A DNA stretch of 64,000 nucleotides from Paralimibaculum aggregatum. Its GTDB lineage: Bacteria > Pseudomonadota > Alphaproteobacteria > Rhodobacterales > Rhodobacteraceae. The DNA lies in NCBI RefSeq assembly GCF_030270585.1, contig NZ_BSYI01000015.1:50999-114998 (forward strand). Direction: 5' to 3'. Position 1 is the first letter of the stretch. Each line of letters starts with the position of its first letter. The translations under genes and the position numbers were made by a program. This document shows, in pieces, positions 45,640 through 53,611 of the stretch. Under the pieces are notes generated by a model, which saw only the letters and a program-made list of their open reading frames with translations, ran no database searches and was not told where the DNA came from.

Positions 45640-46434
45640 ATGTATGCCTTCGACTATCTGAAACCCAGCACGCTCGACGACGCCGCCGCGGCGCTGGCCC
45701 GCGAGGACGCGCAGGCGATCTCCGGCGGGCAGACCCTGATCCCGACGCTGAAGGCCCGCCTCGCGCAGCCCTCGGCGCTGGTCGACCTCACCGGCATCGC
45801 CGAGATGCGGGGGATCGCCGTGGCGGACGGCACCGTCACCATCGGCGGCGCCACCTGCCATGCGGCGGTGGCGGGCTCCGCCGAGATCCGCGCCGCGTTC
45901 CCCGCGCTCTGCGATCTGGCGGGCCGGATCGGCGACCCACAGGTGCGCAACCGCGGCACCATCGGCGGCTCGGTGGCCAACAACGATCCCTCGGCCTGCT
46001 ACCCGGCCGCGGTGCTCGGCACCGGTGCCACGGTGGTGACCAACAGCCGCGAGATCCCGGCCGACGAGTATTTCCAGGGCATGTTCACCACCGCGCTCGA
46101 GGAGGGCGAGATCGTCACCGCCCTGCGCTTCCCGGTGCCGCAGAAGGCGGCCTATGCCAAGTTCGTGCAGCCGGCCTCGCGGTTCGCGCTCACCGGGGTC
46201 TTCGTCGCGAAGTATTCCGGCGGCGTGCGGGTGGCGGTGACCGGCGCCTCCGAGAAGGGCGTCTTCCGCTGGGCCGAGGCCGAGGCGGCGCTCTCCACCG
46301 AGTTCTCCGAGGGCTCGCTCGCGGGGCTCTCGGTTCCGGCGGATGGCATGATCGGCGATATCCATGGCAGCCCGGACTACCGCGCCCATCTCGTCGGCGT
46401 GATGACCCGGCGCGCGGTGGCGGCTGCGGGCTGA
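45640..46434 (+). CDS. coxM: Aerobic CO-dehydrogenase-type medium subunit (FAD)
   Basis: 264-residue flavoprotein subunit. FAD-contact motifs AISGGQTLIPTLKARLAQPS and RNRGTIGGSVANNDPSACYP match CoxM/CutM. Start MYAFDYLKPSTLDDA with AAGGAGA upstream, 22 bases after coxL. Gene order here is G-S-L-M, whereas the classic order is M-S-L with G further on. It receives electrons from the small subunit. A 7-bp hairpin follows. Confidence 0.94.
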   Translation: MYAFDYLKPSTLDDAAAALAREDAQAISGGQTLIPTLKARLAQPSALVDLTGIAEMRGIAVADGTVTIGGATCHAAVAGSAEIRAAFPALCDLAGRIGDPQVRNRGTIGGSVANNDPSACYPAAVLGTGATVVTNSREIPADEYFQGMFTTALEEGEIVTALRFPVPQKAAYAKFVQPASRFALTGVFVAKYSGGVRVAVTGASEKGVFRWAEAEAALSTEFSEGSLAGLSVPADGMIGDIHGSPDYRAHLVGVMTRRAVAAAG

Positions 46435-46457
46435 GCCTCCCGCCGCCAGGCATTGTG

Positions 46458-46476
46458 GCGGGCCCCTGCGGCCCGC
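46458..46476 (+). terminator. Hairpin after the coxM-like gene
   Basis: GCGGGCC (46458-46464) pairs with GGCCCGC (46470-46476) around CCTGC, 23 bases past the coxM stop. No T-run follows, so assignment as terminator is tentative. Confidence 0.35.
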
Positions 46477-46588
46477 TGCCTCCCCATCCGCGCAGGCGCC
46501 GCGCCGGCGGCCGGAGCTGCGCGGACCAGCCCGGAGGCGGCGCCCGCCCTGGCGGCCGGCTCGTCCCTTCCCTTGGCCGCGGCTCCGT

Positions 46589-46603
46589 GTTAGCTCTTTG
46601 TTC
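46589..46603 (+). promoter_or_regulatory. LexA-box-like direct repeat upstream of pdeM
   Basis: GTTA-GCTCTTT-GTTC (46589-46603) matches the alphaproteobacterial LexA box GTTC-N7-GTTC with one mismatch (A for C). It lies 18 bases before the pdeM start, in the right place to overlap a promoter. PdeM families are ligase-associated DNA-damage-response factors, so SOS control would make sense. A TGTTC-AC-GAACA palindrome overlaps its right end. Confidence 0.45.
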
Positions 46604-46621
46604 ACGAACACGGAGCCCGCG

Positions 46622-47323
46622 ATGACAGCCAGCCTTGCCGAACCCGCGCCCGCCGGCCTGCCCCTCATGCTGGCCGGCACGGCGCTCACCGCCTGCCCTT
46701 CCGGTGCGCTGTGGTGGGCCGATGCGCGGCTGCTGGCGGTGGCGGACCTGCATCTCGGCAGGGCGGAGCGCACGGCGCGGCATGGCGGCGCGCTGCTGCC
46801 GCCCTATGCCTGCGCCGACACGCTCCTGCGGCTCGAGGCGGAGGTGGCGCGGCTGGCGCCGGCGCATCTTCTCTGCCTCGGCGACAGCTTCGACGACGGC
46901 GAGGCGGCGCGGCGTCTCTCCCCCGATCTCGCGGCGCGGATCGCCCGGCTCGCGGCGGGGCGACAGCTCACCTGGATTGCCGGGAACCACGACCCGCGCC
47001 CCCCCGGCCTGCCCGGGGAAGCACGGGCAGAGGCCCGGATCGGGCCCCTCGCCTTCCGCCACATCGCCGCGCCGGAGGCCGGGGCCGGCGAGATCTCCGG
47101 GCATTATCATCCCAAGGCGAGGCTGGCGCTGCGCGGACAGCGGATCGCCCGCCCCTGTTTCCTGAGCGACGGCATGCGGCTGATCCTGCCGGCCTTCGGC
47201 ACCTATACCGGCGGGCTGGATGCGGCGGCCCCGGCATTCGATCCGCTGTTCGGCGGGCAGGCGCAGGCGCTGCTCACCGGGCAGCCGATGGTGGCGCTGC
47301 CGCGGTCGGGGCTGGCGCGATGA
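46622..47323 (+). CDS. pdeM: Ligase-associated DNA damage response endonuclease PdeM
   Basis: 233-residue metallophosphoesterase. Metal-binding motifs: VADLHLGRAERTARHG, LLCLGDSFDDGE, WIAGNHDPRPPG and SGHYHPKARLAL. The LGRAERxARxGxxLPPY pattern is typical of PdeM, associated with bacterial ATP-dependent DNA ligase / Lhr-helicase repair clusters. Here none of those partners is adjacent. ATG 46622 has GGAG about eight bases upstream; ATG 46598 overlaps the regulatory region. It overlaps the thioesterase gene by four bases. Confidence 0.9.
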   Translation: MTASLAEPAPAGLPLMLAGTALTACPSGALWWADARLLAVADLHLGRAERTARHGGALLPPYACADTLLRLEAEVARLAPAHLLCLGDSFDDGEAARRLSPDLAARIARLAAGRQLTWIAGNHDPRPPGLPGEARAEARIGPLAFRHIAAPEAGAGEISGHYHPKARLALRGQRIARPCFLSDGMRLILPAFGTYTGGLDAAAPAFDPLFGGQAQALLTGQPMVALPRSGLAR

Positions 47324-47781
47324 GCGGCACGGCCCCCACCCCGCGCGATCCGGATTTCGCGGCGCGGATCCGGCGCTCCTTCGCGCGGCAGCCCTTCATG
47401 GCACATCTCGGGGCGGAGCTCGTCTCGGTCGCCCCCGGCACGGTCGAGATCGCGCTGCCCCTGCGCCACGTGCTGACGCAGCAGCATGGCTTCGGCCATG
47501 CCGGGGCGACCTGGGCGATTGCCGACAGCGCCGCCGGTTTCGCGGCGCAGTCTCTGATGCCGGCCGACCGCACCGTGCTGACGGTGGAGCTGAAGATCAA
47601 CCTGCTGGCCCCGGCAGAGGGGCGGCTCCTGGCGCGCGGGCGGGTCGAGCGCGCCGGCCGGCGCCTCACGGTGGCCCGGAGCGATGTCGTGGCGACGGGC
47701 GATGACGGCACGGAGACCGCCATCGCCACCGCCCTCGGCACCTTCATGGCGGTCGAGGGCCTTGCCGAGCGCGAGACCTAG
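47320..47781 (+). CDS. PaaI-type hotdog-fold thioesterase
   Basis: 153 residues of the 4HBT/PaaI family. The segment QQHGFGHAGATWAIADSAAG carries the conserved Gly-x-x-x-x-Asp/Glu active-site helix, then VELKINLLAPAEGRLLARGR and the last strand TAIATALGTFMAV. It would hydrolyse short acyl- or aryl-CoA thioesters in the cytosol. ATG 47320 overlaps the pdeM stop (ATGA), so it is coupled with pdeM, an unexpected partner. Its end overlaps the convergent small membrane protein gene by four bases. Confidence 0.88.
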   Translation: MSGTAPTPRDPDFAARIRRSFARQPFMAHLGAELVSVAPGTVEIALPLRHVLTQQHGFGHAGATWAIADSAAGFAAQSLMPADRTVLTVELKINLLAPAEGRLLARGRVERAGRRLTVARSDVVATGDDGTETAIATALGTFMAVEGLAERET

Positions 47782-48119
47782 CCCGCGCTGCCCTCGCCGG
47801 CCCGGGGCGCCGCGGCGAGGATGTCGCGCAGCATGGTGGCGGCGTTGTAGAAGCCGAAGCCGAGCGCGATGGCGAGCAGCCCTATCGCCAGGTAGAGCCC
47901 GGCAGCGCGGCCTTCGGAGAGCACCGGCAGCGCCGCGCCGATCAGCGCCACCGCGCCGATCCCGAGGGCGATGAAGCCGGTCACCACCACCCAGGTCGCG
48001 AGGCGGGCGGCGCCGGCGGTCTGCGGGCAGTCGCCCGCCATGCGCCCGATCACCACCAGCACGGCCGCGAGGGCGGCGAGGCCGGAGAGCGAGACGGTGA
48101 AGTAGATCAGGTCGGTCAT
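47778..48119 (-). CDS. Three-helix membrane protein of unknown function
   Basis: 113 residues with three hydrophobic helices: LIYFTVSLSGLAALAAVLVV, ATWVVVTGFIALGIGAVALI, and AAGLYLAIGLLAIALGFGFY. Start ATG 48119 has AGGAG eight bases upstream and overlaps the stop of the next gene upstream (ATGA); ATG 48125 is closer to that site. No known domain. Coupled expression with the 178-residue membrane protein suggests a complex. Confidence 0.75.
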   Translation of the reverse strand: MTDLIYFTVSLSGLAALAAVLVVIGRMAGDCPQTAGAARLATWVVVTGFIALGIGAVALIGAALPVLSEGRAAGLYLAIGLLAIALGFGFYNAATMLRDILAAAPRAGEGSAG

Positions 48120-48652
48120 CGGCATGGCTCCTGTGTTCTGGATCGGGAAGACAGCGTGCGCTCGGCGATCATGCCGGCCGCGAGGCCCATGATGGCGGCG
48201 GCGGGAAAGCCGAGCAGGAAGCAGGAAGCGGCGATCCGCAGCGCCTCCGCCGGCGGCAGCAGGGCGAGCAGCCCGAGCGCATAGAGTGGCAGCGTTCCGA
48301 AATTCGCGAGGAAGCCGGTCCGCAGGCCGGCCCAGGCGAGGGACTGCCCCGGGCGCATCCGGCGCAGCATCTGCCAGAATGCGGGGCAACCGATCAATAG
48401 ATAGGCTGGCAGACCGAGCACCAGCGCGGCGCCCATGACCCAGCCGACGATCCGCGTCGGCGGCAGGGCCAGGGCAAGCGCGGCGATGCTTGCGAGCGCC
48501 AGATAGCCGCCGACGAGCCCCTGCCAGAAGCCATCGGCACGGCTGCGGGGAGGTGCCGCCGGCGGCTCGGGCGGATCGGCGACCGGGGCCGGAACGGGCA
48601 GCGCGGCCAATGGCACGCGGTCGGGGAGCAGCCTGTCGAACCTGTCGATCAT
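48116..48652 (-). CDS. Multi-helix membrane protein of unknown function
   Basis: 178 residues. A proline-rich cytoplasmic N-terminus (VPAPVADPPEPPAAPPRS) precedes about four hydrophobic helices (GGYLALASIAALALALPPTR, WVMGAALVLGLPAYLLIGCP, TLPLYALGLLALLPPAEALR, FLLGFPAAAIMGLAAGMIAE). I do not recognise the family. It shares an ATGA overlap with the downstream three-helix gene. No obvious link to the neighbouring regulator genes beyond strand. Confidence 0.75.
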   Translation of the reverse strand: MIDRFDRLLPDRVPLAALPVPAPVADPPEPPAAPPRSRADGFWQGLVGGYLALASIAALALALPPTRIVGWVMGAALVLGLPAYLLIGCPAFWQMLRRMRPGQSLAWAGLRTGFLANFGTLPLYALGLLALLPPAEALRIAASCFLLGFPAAAIMGLAAGMIAERTLSSRSRTQEPCR

Positions 48653-48694
48653 TTCTGTATGCTCCGAAACTGATGGCCAGAAAAACGCATGGCC

Positions 48695-48886
48695 TCATGC
48701 CCCGACGGGAAGCGGGCCGAGGGGCAGTGCCGGAGGGCTTTCCGCCTCCGCTCGGCCGATCCGTTCCGCAGGGCCGTCCCCGTCCTCCGGCCGGACCCAG
48801 CCGAGCTCGGCGAGGTAGTGGCGCGTTGCCGCCTCTCCCGGCTGGCCGATGCGGCGAAGGAAGGCCGCCTGTCTCTCGCTGTCCAT
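48695..48886 (-). CDS. Small hypothetical protein downstream of GbsR-type regulator
   Basis: 63 residues, missed by simple length cut-offs: MDSERQAAFLRRIGQPGEA, then LAELGWVRPEDGDGPAER and a Pro/Leu-rich end. AGGAGG overlaps the stop of the regulator gene (48895) and sits at a good distance for ATG 48886; ATG 48889 is nearly on top of it. Translational coupling with the regulator is likely. No known domain; could be a small modulator of the regulator or the membrane proteins that follow. Confidence 0.65.
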   Translation of the reverse strand: MDSERQAAFLRRIGQPGEAATRHYLAELGWVRPEDGDGPAERIGRAEAESPPALPLGPLPVGA

Positions 48887-48894
48887 CATCCCTC

Positions 48895-49425
48895 CTATTC
48901 CGCCGCCTTGGGCAGCAGCCGCGCGATCCGCGCGCCCATGCGGAGCAGCGTGAGCTGGGTGCCCTGCGGCAGCCGTGCCATCTCGGAATACCAGCGGTCG
49001 AACATCTCCATCACCTCGAGAGTCCCGCGGATGCGCGCGACGACCCGGGCGGGCGTGCCGTCGGCCTCGGCCGCGGCAAGGGTCTCGCGCACCGCCTCGA
49101 CGGTGGGGGCGTATTCGCGGGCACGGCGGCCTTCGACCACCCGGCGGACAAGGTCGAGCATGTCCTCGACGGAGGTGAAATGGTCGCGCCGGTCGCCGAG
49201 CTGGCGGCTCACCTGCACGAGGCGCCAGGATTGCAGCTCGCGCAGCCCGGTGGAGACGTTGGAGCGCGCCATGTTCAGCGTCTCGGCGATCTCCTCGGCG
49301 GGCAGCGGGCGCTCGGCGAGGTGCAGCAGCGCGTGGATCTGCGCCACCGAGCGGTTGACGCCCCAGCGCGCGCCCATCTCCCCCCAGTGGAGGATGAAAT
49401 CCCGCATCGCCGGTGTGAGCTGCAT
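48895..49425 (-). CDS. GbsR/MarR-family transcriptional regulator
   Basis: 176 residues. The GbsR-type winged helix reads FILHWGEMGARWGVNRSVAQ, ALLHLAERPLPAEEIAETLN and MARSNVSTGLRELQSWRLVQ. The C-terminal helical part (WYSEMARLPQGTQLTLLRMG) serves for dimer contacts. Start ATG 49425 has GGAG six bases upstream; TTG 49437 and ATG 49431 are less likely. GbsR homologues respond to choline or similar osmolytes, but no such genes are near, so its signal is unknown. Confidence 0.9.
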   Translation of the reverse strand: MQLTPAMRDFILHWGEMGARWGVNRSVAQIHALLHLAERPLPAEEIAETLNMARSNVSTGLRELQSWRLVQVSRQLGDRRDHFTSVEDMLDLVRRVVEGRRAREYAPTVEAVRETLAAAEADGTPARVVARIRGTLEVMEMFDRWYSEMARLPQGTQLTLLRMGARIARLLPKAAE

Positions 49426-49476
49426 TGCCATCTCCAATTTCTGACAAGACAGAAATAACAGAAGGCACAGCCTCGA

Positions 49477-49920
49477 TCAATCGGGCCCGGGTGGGGCGGA
49501 GAGCCGCAGCAGCGCGCGTTCGAGCCCGGCAGCGGTGTCGGGATCCAGGCGCGAGCGGAAATGCCGCGCGACGGCAGCGCGGTAGACCGGCCACATGCGT
49601 GCGAGCAGCGCCTCGCCGGCCGGCGTGATGGTGACGATCTGGCCGCGGCGGTCTTCCAGGCAGGGCCGGCGTTCGGCAAGGCCGTCGCGGACCAGCCGGT
49701 CGATCAGGCGGGAGATGCCGTATTGCGCGAGCAGCATCCGCGCCTCCAGCGCCTTCGGACGGAGCCCTCCGGGCGCGGCGCGGCGCAGCTCGAGCAGCGC
49801 GTCGTAGTGCTCGAGCGGCGGCAGGCCGGCGGCCTTCAGCTCGCCCTCGACGGCAGCAAGGACGGTCCGCCCGGTGCGGAGGAAGCGGGCCCAGAGGGCC
49901 ATCTCGTCGGTTGCGGTCAT
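49477..49920 (-). CDS. MarR-family transcriptional regulator
   Basis: 147 residues of MarR type: helices LEHYDALLELRRAAPGGLRP, recognition helix region LLAQYGISRLIDRLVRDGLA and the wing ERRPCLEDRRGQIVTITPAG. ATG 49920 is chosen because the open sequence upstream runs through the operator region. It is divergent from the glutathione S-transferase gene, and the 94-base spacer holds three identical-form palindromes. It very likely represses both genes until an electrophile or aromatic ligand binds. Confidence 0.92.
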   Translation of the reverse strand: MTATDEMALWARFLRTGRTVLAAVEGELKAAGLPPLEHYDALLELRRAAPGGLRPKALEARMLLAQYGISRLIDRLVRDGLAERRPCLEDRRGQIVTITPAGEALLARMWPVYRAAVARHFRSRLDPDTAAGLERALLRLSAPPGPD

Positions 49921-49940
49921 ACGGAACGGGTACTGGATCA

Positions 49941-49999
49941 ATGCAATTGCATCAAGCTTGCCAGTAGATGCGTTTGCATCTATATACATGCAATCGCAT
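49941..49999. promoter_or_regulatory. Three ATGC-N4-GCAT operators between marR-type and GST genes
   Basis: Site 1: ATGCAATTGCAT (49941-49952), a perfect palindrome. Site 2: ATGC-GTTT-GCAT (49968-49979), extended to an 18-bp palindrome TAGATGC/GCATCTA (49965-49982). Site 3: ATGC-AATC-GCAT (49988-49999). All share ATGC-N4-GCAT. They overlap the GST promoter. They are the likely binding sites of the divergent MarR regulator. Confidence 0.8.
49958..49986 (+). promoter_or_regulatory. Sigma-70-type promoter of the GST gene
   Basis: -35 TTGCCA (49958-49963), 17-base spacer, -10 TATATA (49981-49986). Operator 2 fills the spacer and operator 3 covers the start-site region. The leader to ATG 50015 is about 20 bases, with GGAGG six bases before the start. 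Confidence 0.65.
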
Positions 50000-50014
50000 T
50001 CACTGGAGGCAAGC

Positions 50015-50686
50015 ATGTCCCTCACTCTCGTCAGCCACCCCTTGTGCCCCTATGTCCAGCGCGCGGCGATCGCGATGGCGGAAACCGGCACCCCGTTCAA
50101 ACGGGTCTGGATCGACCTCGCGGACAAGCCGGACTGGTTCCGGAAGGTCTCGCCGCTCGACAAGGTTCCGGTGCTGCTCGTGGATATGGCGGGCCGCCGC
50201 GAGGCGCTCTTCGAATCGGCGGCGATCCTCGAATATCTGGAGGAGACCTCGGGCCGCCCGCTGCACCCGGCGGACCCGGTGACCCGCGCCCGCCACCGCG
50301 CCTGGATCGAGGCGGCGAGCCGGGTTCTCGACCGCATCGCCGAGTTCTACAACGCCCGCGAAGCGGCAGCGCTGGCGGCGGCAGGCGAACGGCTTGCGGA
50401 GAGCCTCGCCCCGGTCGCGGCAGCGCTCGGCAAGGGGCCGTATTTCGCGGGGCAGCGGTTCACCCTGGTGGATGCCGCCTTCGCCCCGGTCTTCCGCTAT
50501 TTCGAGACCTTCGAGCGGCTCGGCGCGCCGGATCTGCTCGCGCCCTTCCCCGGCATCGCGGAATGGCGGGCGGCGCTGGCGGCGCGGCCCTCGGTCCGGG
50601 CGGCGGTGGGGGCGGACTATCCCGCCCGGCTCGAAGCCTTCCTGCGCGCAAGGCAGAGCGCGCTGATCGGCGCGGCCGCCGCCTGA
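50015..50686 (+). CDS. Glutathione S-transferase family protein
   Basis: 223 residues. The thioredoxin-like N-terminal domain has LVSHPLCPYVQRAAIAMAET with Cys11 in the omega-class position, and DKVPVLLVDM with ESAAILEYLEETSG for glutathione binding. The C-terminal helical domain covers residues ~90-210 (FAGQRFTLVDAAFAPVFRYF). It likely conjugates or reduces electrophiles with glutathione. Tight MarR-type control suggests induction by a toxic ligand. Confidence 0.92.
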   Translation: MSLTLVSHPLCPYVQRAAIAMAETGTPFKRVWIDLADKPDWFRKVSPLDKVPVLLVDMAGRREALFESAAILEYLEETSGRPLHPADPVTRARHRAWIEAASRVLDRIAEFYNAREAAALAAAGERLAESLAPVAAALGKGPYFAGQRFTLVDAAFAPVFRYFETFERLGAPDLLAPFPGIAEWRAALAARPSVRAAVGADYPARLEAFLRARQSALIGAAAA

Positions 50687-50716
50687 GCCCGGGGGCTCCG
50701 AGGGCGGCCGCGCGTG

Positions 50717-51619
50717 TCAGGCGGTCAGCCCTTCCGGCTCCGGCAGCCGGTTGGCCCGGCAGCAGGCGGTGAGCGTGTTGGCCAGCAGGCAGGCGATGGT
50801 CATCGGGCCGACGCCCCCCGGCACCGGGGTGATCGCACCGGCCACCTCGGCACAGCTCTCGAAATGGCAGTCGCCGACGATGCGGTGCTTGCCCTCGCCC
50901 TTCTCCGGCGCCGGCACGCGGTTGATGCCGACATCGATCACGGTGGCGCCGGGCTTCACCCAGTCGCCCCGGATCATCTCCGGCCGGCCGACCGCCGCGA
51001 CGAGGATGTCGGCGCCGCGGCAGACCGCCTCGATGTCCCTGGTGCGGCTGTGCGCCACGGTCACGGTGGCGCTGTCGCGCAGCAGCAGGTTGAACATCGG
51101 CTTGCCGACGATGTTGGAGCGGCCGACCACCACCGCGTTCTGCCCGGAGAGGCTGCCGAACCGGTCGCGCAGCATCATCAGACAGCCGAGCGGGGTGCAG
51201 GGGACCATCGATTTCTGGCCGGTGCCGAGGAGCCCCACATTGGAGATGTGGAAGCCGTCGACATCCTTGGCCGGGCTGATCGTGTTGATGACGATCTCGG
51301 AATTCATGTGGCTCGGCAGGGGCAGCTGCACGAGGATGCCGTGGATCTTCGGATCGGCGTTCAGGCGCTCGACCATGGCGATCACCTCGGCCTCGGAGAC
51401 CGAGGCGTCCATCCGGTGCTCCTCGGAGTGCATCCCGGCCTCGACGGTCTGCTTGCCCTTGTTGCGGACATAGACCTGGCTCGCCGGGTCCTCGCCCACC
51501 AGCACCACCGCGAGCCCCGGCACGATGCCGTGCTCCTGCTTCAGCCGGGCGACATGGCTCCCGACCTCGCCCCGGATCCGGGCGGCGAATGCCTTCCCGT
51601 CGATGATCTCCGCGCTCAT
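50717..51619 (-). CDS. folD: Bifunctional methylenetetrahydrofolate dehydrogenase / methenyltetrahydrofolate cyclohydrolase
   Basis: 300 residues, standard FolD length. Motifs [15 protein letters not shown] (Lys of the active site in VRNK), [20 protein letters not shown] with [28 protein letters not shown] for NADP, and [19 protein letters not shown]. It interconverts methylene- and formyl-tetrahydrofolate in the cytosol. GAGGAG lies six bases before ATG 51619. It is divergent from the secreted hypothetical protein gene. Confidence 0.96.
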   Translation of the reverse strand: MSAEIIDGKAFAARIRGEVGSHVARLKQEHGIVPGLAVVLVGEDPASQVYVRNKGKQTVEAGMHSEEHRMDASVSEAEVIAMVERLNADPKIHGILVQLPLPSHMNSEIVINTISPAKDVDGFHISNVGLLGTGQKSMVPCTPLGCLMMLRDRFGSLSGQNAVVVGRSNIVGKPMFNLLLRDSATVTVAHSRTRDIEAVCRGADILVAAVGRPEMIRGDWVKPGATVIDVGINRVPAPEKGEGKHRIVGDCHFESCAEVAGAITPVPGGVGPMTIACLLANTLTACCRANRLPEPEGLTA

Positions 51620-51758
51620 GGCGTCTCCTCTGTGTCCTCTCGCGGCGCAATTGTCGCGCCCGGCCGATCCTGCGGCCTGTGGCCTGCGATTCGCGGCCTG
51701 TGGTTGGTATCATGCAGACAAAGAAACCGTCACCGGTTGCCATCGAGGAGCCTGTTCC

Positions 51759-52274
51759 ATGCGATTTTCCCGTCCGCCGCGCCGCGGCCCCGCCGCGCTC
51801 CTCGCACTGGCCCTCGGCATCGGCACCGCCTTCGCCGCGGCGGCCGAGCCGGTGGGACGCTGGAAATCGGCGCAGGTGGAGGGGCGGCCCGGTGCGGTCA
51901 CGGTCAACATGGTCGGCGAGGCCGGGATCTCGGCCAATCGGGTGACGATCTACTGCACGCCCCATGGCGATGTCGCGGCGAGCTTCGCGCGGCGCCCGGG
52001 CATGCCGGCCGAGACGCCGATGGCGCTGACGCTCGAGACCGAGCTCGGCACGCTGCCGCTCAGCGGCGTGACCAACCGCTACGGCGTGCTGGTGATCGAG
52101 GGCCCGGCGGCGGCAGACGCCGCCCGGCTGCTGGCCGGCTCGCGCCGCGAGGCCCGCGCGGTGCTGCTCGACGGCCCCGGCCTCGGCCCGGTCAACGTGG
52201 TGCGCTCGACCAAGACCATCGGCCGCGTGCTGGATGCCTGCGGCCCGCGCCCGCCGACGCCCTACAAGGGCTGA
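51759..52274 (+). CDS. Secreted hypothetical protein
   Basis: 171 residues. The N-terminus (RRGPAALLALALGIGTAFA, cleavage near AAAAEP) is a Sec signal peptide. The mature part starts with GRWKSAQVEGRPGAVTVNMV and is beta-rich, with VTIYCTPHGDVAASFAR and LLDGPGLGPVNVVRSTKTI. One Cys in YCTPHG and one near the end (DACGPR) could form a disulfide. GAGGAG lies nine bases before ATG 51759. I do not recognise the family. Confidence 0.8.
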   Translation: MRFSRPPRRGPAALLALALGIGTAFAAAAEPVGRWKSAQVEGRPGAVTVNMVGEAGISANRVTIYCTPHGDVAASFARRPGMPAETPMALTLETELGTLPLSGVTNRYGVLVIEGPAAADAARLLAGSRREARAVLLDGPGLGPVNVVRSTKTIGRVLDACGPRPPTPYKG

Positions 52275-52366
52275 TCCCGCGGCGCCGCCTTCCGCTCCGT
52301 GCTGGCCCTCCCCGCCCGGCTGTGCTCAAACTCGGGCAAACAGCCGAGAACCGGGAGGAACAGGAC

Positions 52367-53611
52367 ATGGCCGAGCACTACGACGAGCTGGAGACCCGCG
52401 CCCCCGAGGCCCGCGAGCGCGCGCAGTTCGAGAGCCTGCGCAAGCTCCTCGTCGAGGCGATGGCGGATGCGCCGGGCTGGGCGGCGCAGCTGGCCGGCAC
52501 CGATCCGGCGAGCGTGACCGATCGCGCCGCGCTGGCCAGGCTTCCGGTGCTGCGCAAGAGCGCGCTCGGCGAGATGCAGCGCGCGGCACCCCCCTTCGGC
52601 GCGCTCACCACCCGCCCGGCCAGCGATTTCGACCTGGTGTTCCAGTCTCCCGGCCCGATCTACGAGCCCGGCATCGCCGGCGCCGACTGGTGGCGCCTGG
52701 CGCGCGCGCTCTGGGCGGCAGGGCTGCGCCGGGACGACGTGATGCACAATGCCTTCGCCTATCACCTGACCCCGGCCGGCCACATGCTGGAGAGCGGCGC
52801 CCGCGGGATCGGCGCCACGGTGCTGCCGGGCGGCGTCGGCAATTCCGAGGCCCAGGCCACCGCCGCGGCCGAGACCGGGGCCAGCTTCTATGCCGGCACG
52901 CCGGATTTCCTGAAGACGCTGATCGACAAGGCCGCCGAGCTCGGCCGCGCGCTGAAGATAACCCGCGCGCTGGTCTCCGGCGGCCCGCTCTTCCCGGCCA
53001 TGCGCCAGGGCTATGCCGAGGCCGGGATCGCCTGCCTGCAATGCTATGCCACCGCCGATCTCGGGCTCATCGCCTACGAGACCGGCGGTCCGGACGGCCC
53101 CAACCCCGGCATGGTCTGCGACGAGGGCGCCATCGTCGAGATCTGCCGCCCCGGCACCGGCGACCCGGTGCCCGATGGCGAGGTCGGCAAGGTGGTGGTG
53201 ACCACGCTGAACTGGGACTATCCGCTGATCCGCTTCGCCACCGGGGATCTCTCGGCGGTGCTGCCCGGCGCCTCGCCCTGCGGCCGCACCGGCCCGCGGA
53301 TCAGGGGCTGGATGGGGCGGGCCGATCAGACCACCAAGGTCAAGGGGATGTTTGTTCGCCCCGAACAGGTCGCCGAGGTGGTGCGCCGGCACCCGGAGGT
53401 GCTGAAGGCCCGGCTCACGGTCTCCCGCGTTGGGGATGCCGATACGATGACCCTGGCGATCGAGACGGCGGCGGCGTCCGCCGGGCTCGCCGCCGCGGTG
53501 GCCGAGACGCTGCGCGATGTCTGCAAGCTGCGCGGCGAGGTCGAGACCGCCAGCCCCGGCAGCCTGCCCAATGACGGCAAGGTGATCGACGACATCCGCA
53601 AGTTCGACTGA
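52367..53611 (+). CDS. PaaK-like phenylacetate-CoA ligase family protein (AMP-binding)
   Basis: 414 residues. Order of motifs follows PaaK: N-terminal helices, FQSPGPIYEPGIAGADWWR in place of the usual Thr/Ser/Gly-rich P-loop, ALVSGGPLFPAMRQGYAEAG, CLQCYATADLGLIAYETGG, then LIRFATGDLSAVLPGASPCG and the C-terminal lid GWMGRADQTTKVKGMFVRPE. The loop FQSPGPIYEPG is poor in Ser/Thr/Gly, so its adenylation activity may be altered. GGGAGGA precedes ATG 52367. It would activate an aryl or acyl acid with CoA. No phenylacetate pathway genes are near. Confidence 0.87.
   Translation: MAEHYDELETRAPEARERAQFESLRKLLVEAMADAPGWAAQLAGTDPASVTDRAALARLPVLRKSALGEMQRAAPPFGALTTRPASDFDLVFQSPGPIYEPGIAGADWWRLARALWAAGLRRDDVMHNAFAYHLTPAGHMLESGARGIGATVLPGGVGNSEAQATAAAETGASFYAGTPDFLKTLIDKAAELGRALKITRALVSGGPLFPAMRQGYAEAGIACLQCYATADLGLIAYETGGPDGPNPGMVCDEGAIVEICRPGTGDPVPDGEVGKVVVTTLNWDYPLIRFATGDLSAVLPGASPCGRTGPRIRGWMGRADQTTKVKGMFVRPEQVAEVVRRHPEVLKARLTVSRVGDADTMTLAIETAAASAGLAAAVAETLRDVCKLRGEVETASPGSLPNDGKVIDDIRKFD

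Noticed and set aside
46600..46612. TGTTC-AC-GAACA palindrome as an independent operator
   Set aside because: Short and overlapping the LexA-like box; I cannot separate it from that signal.
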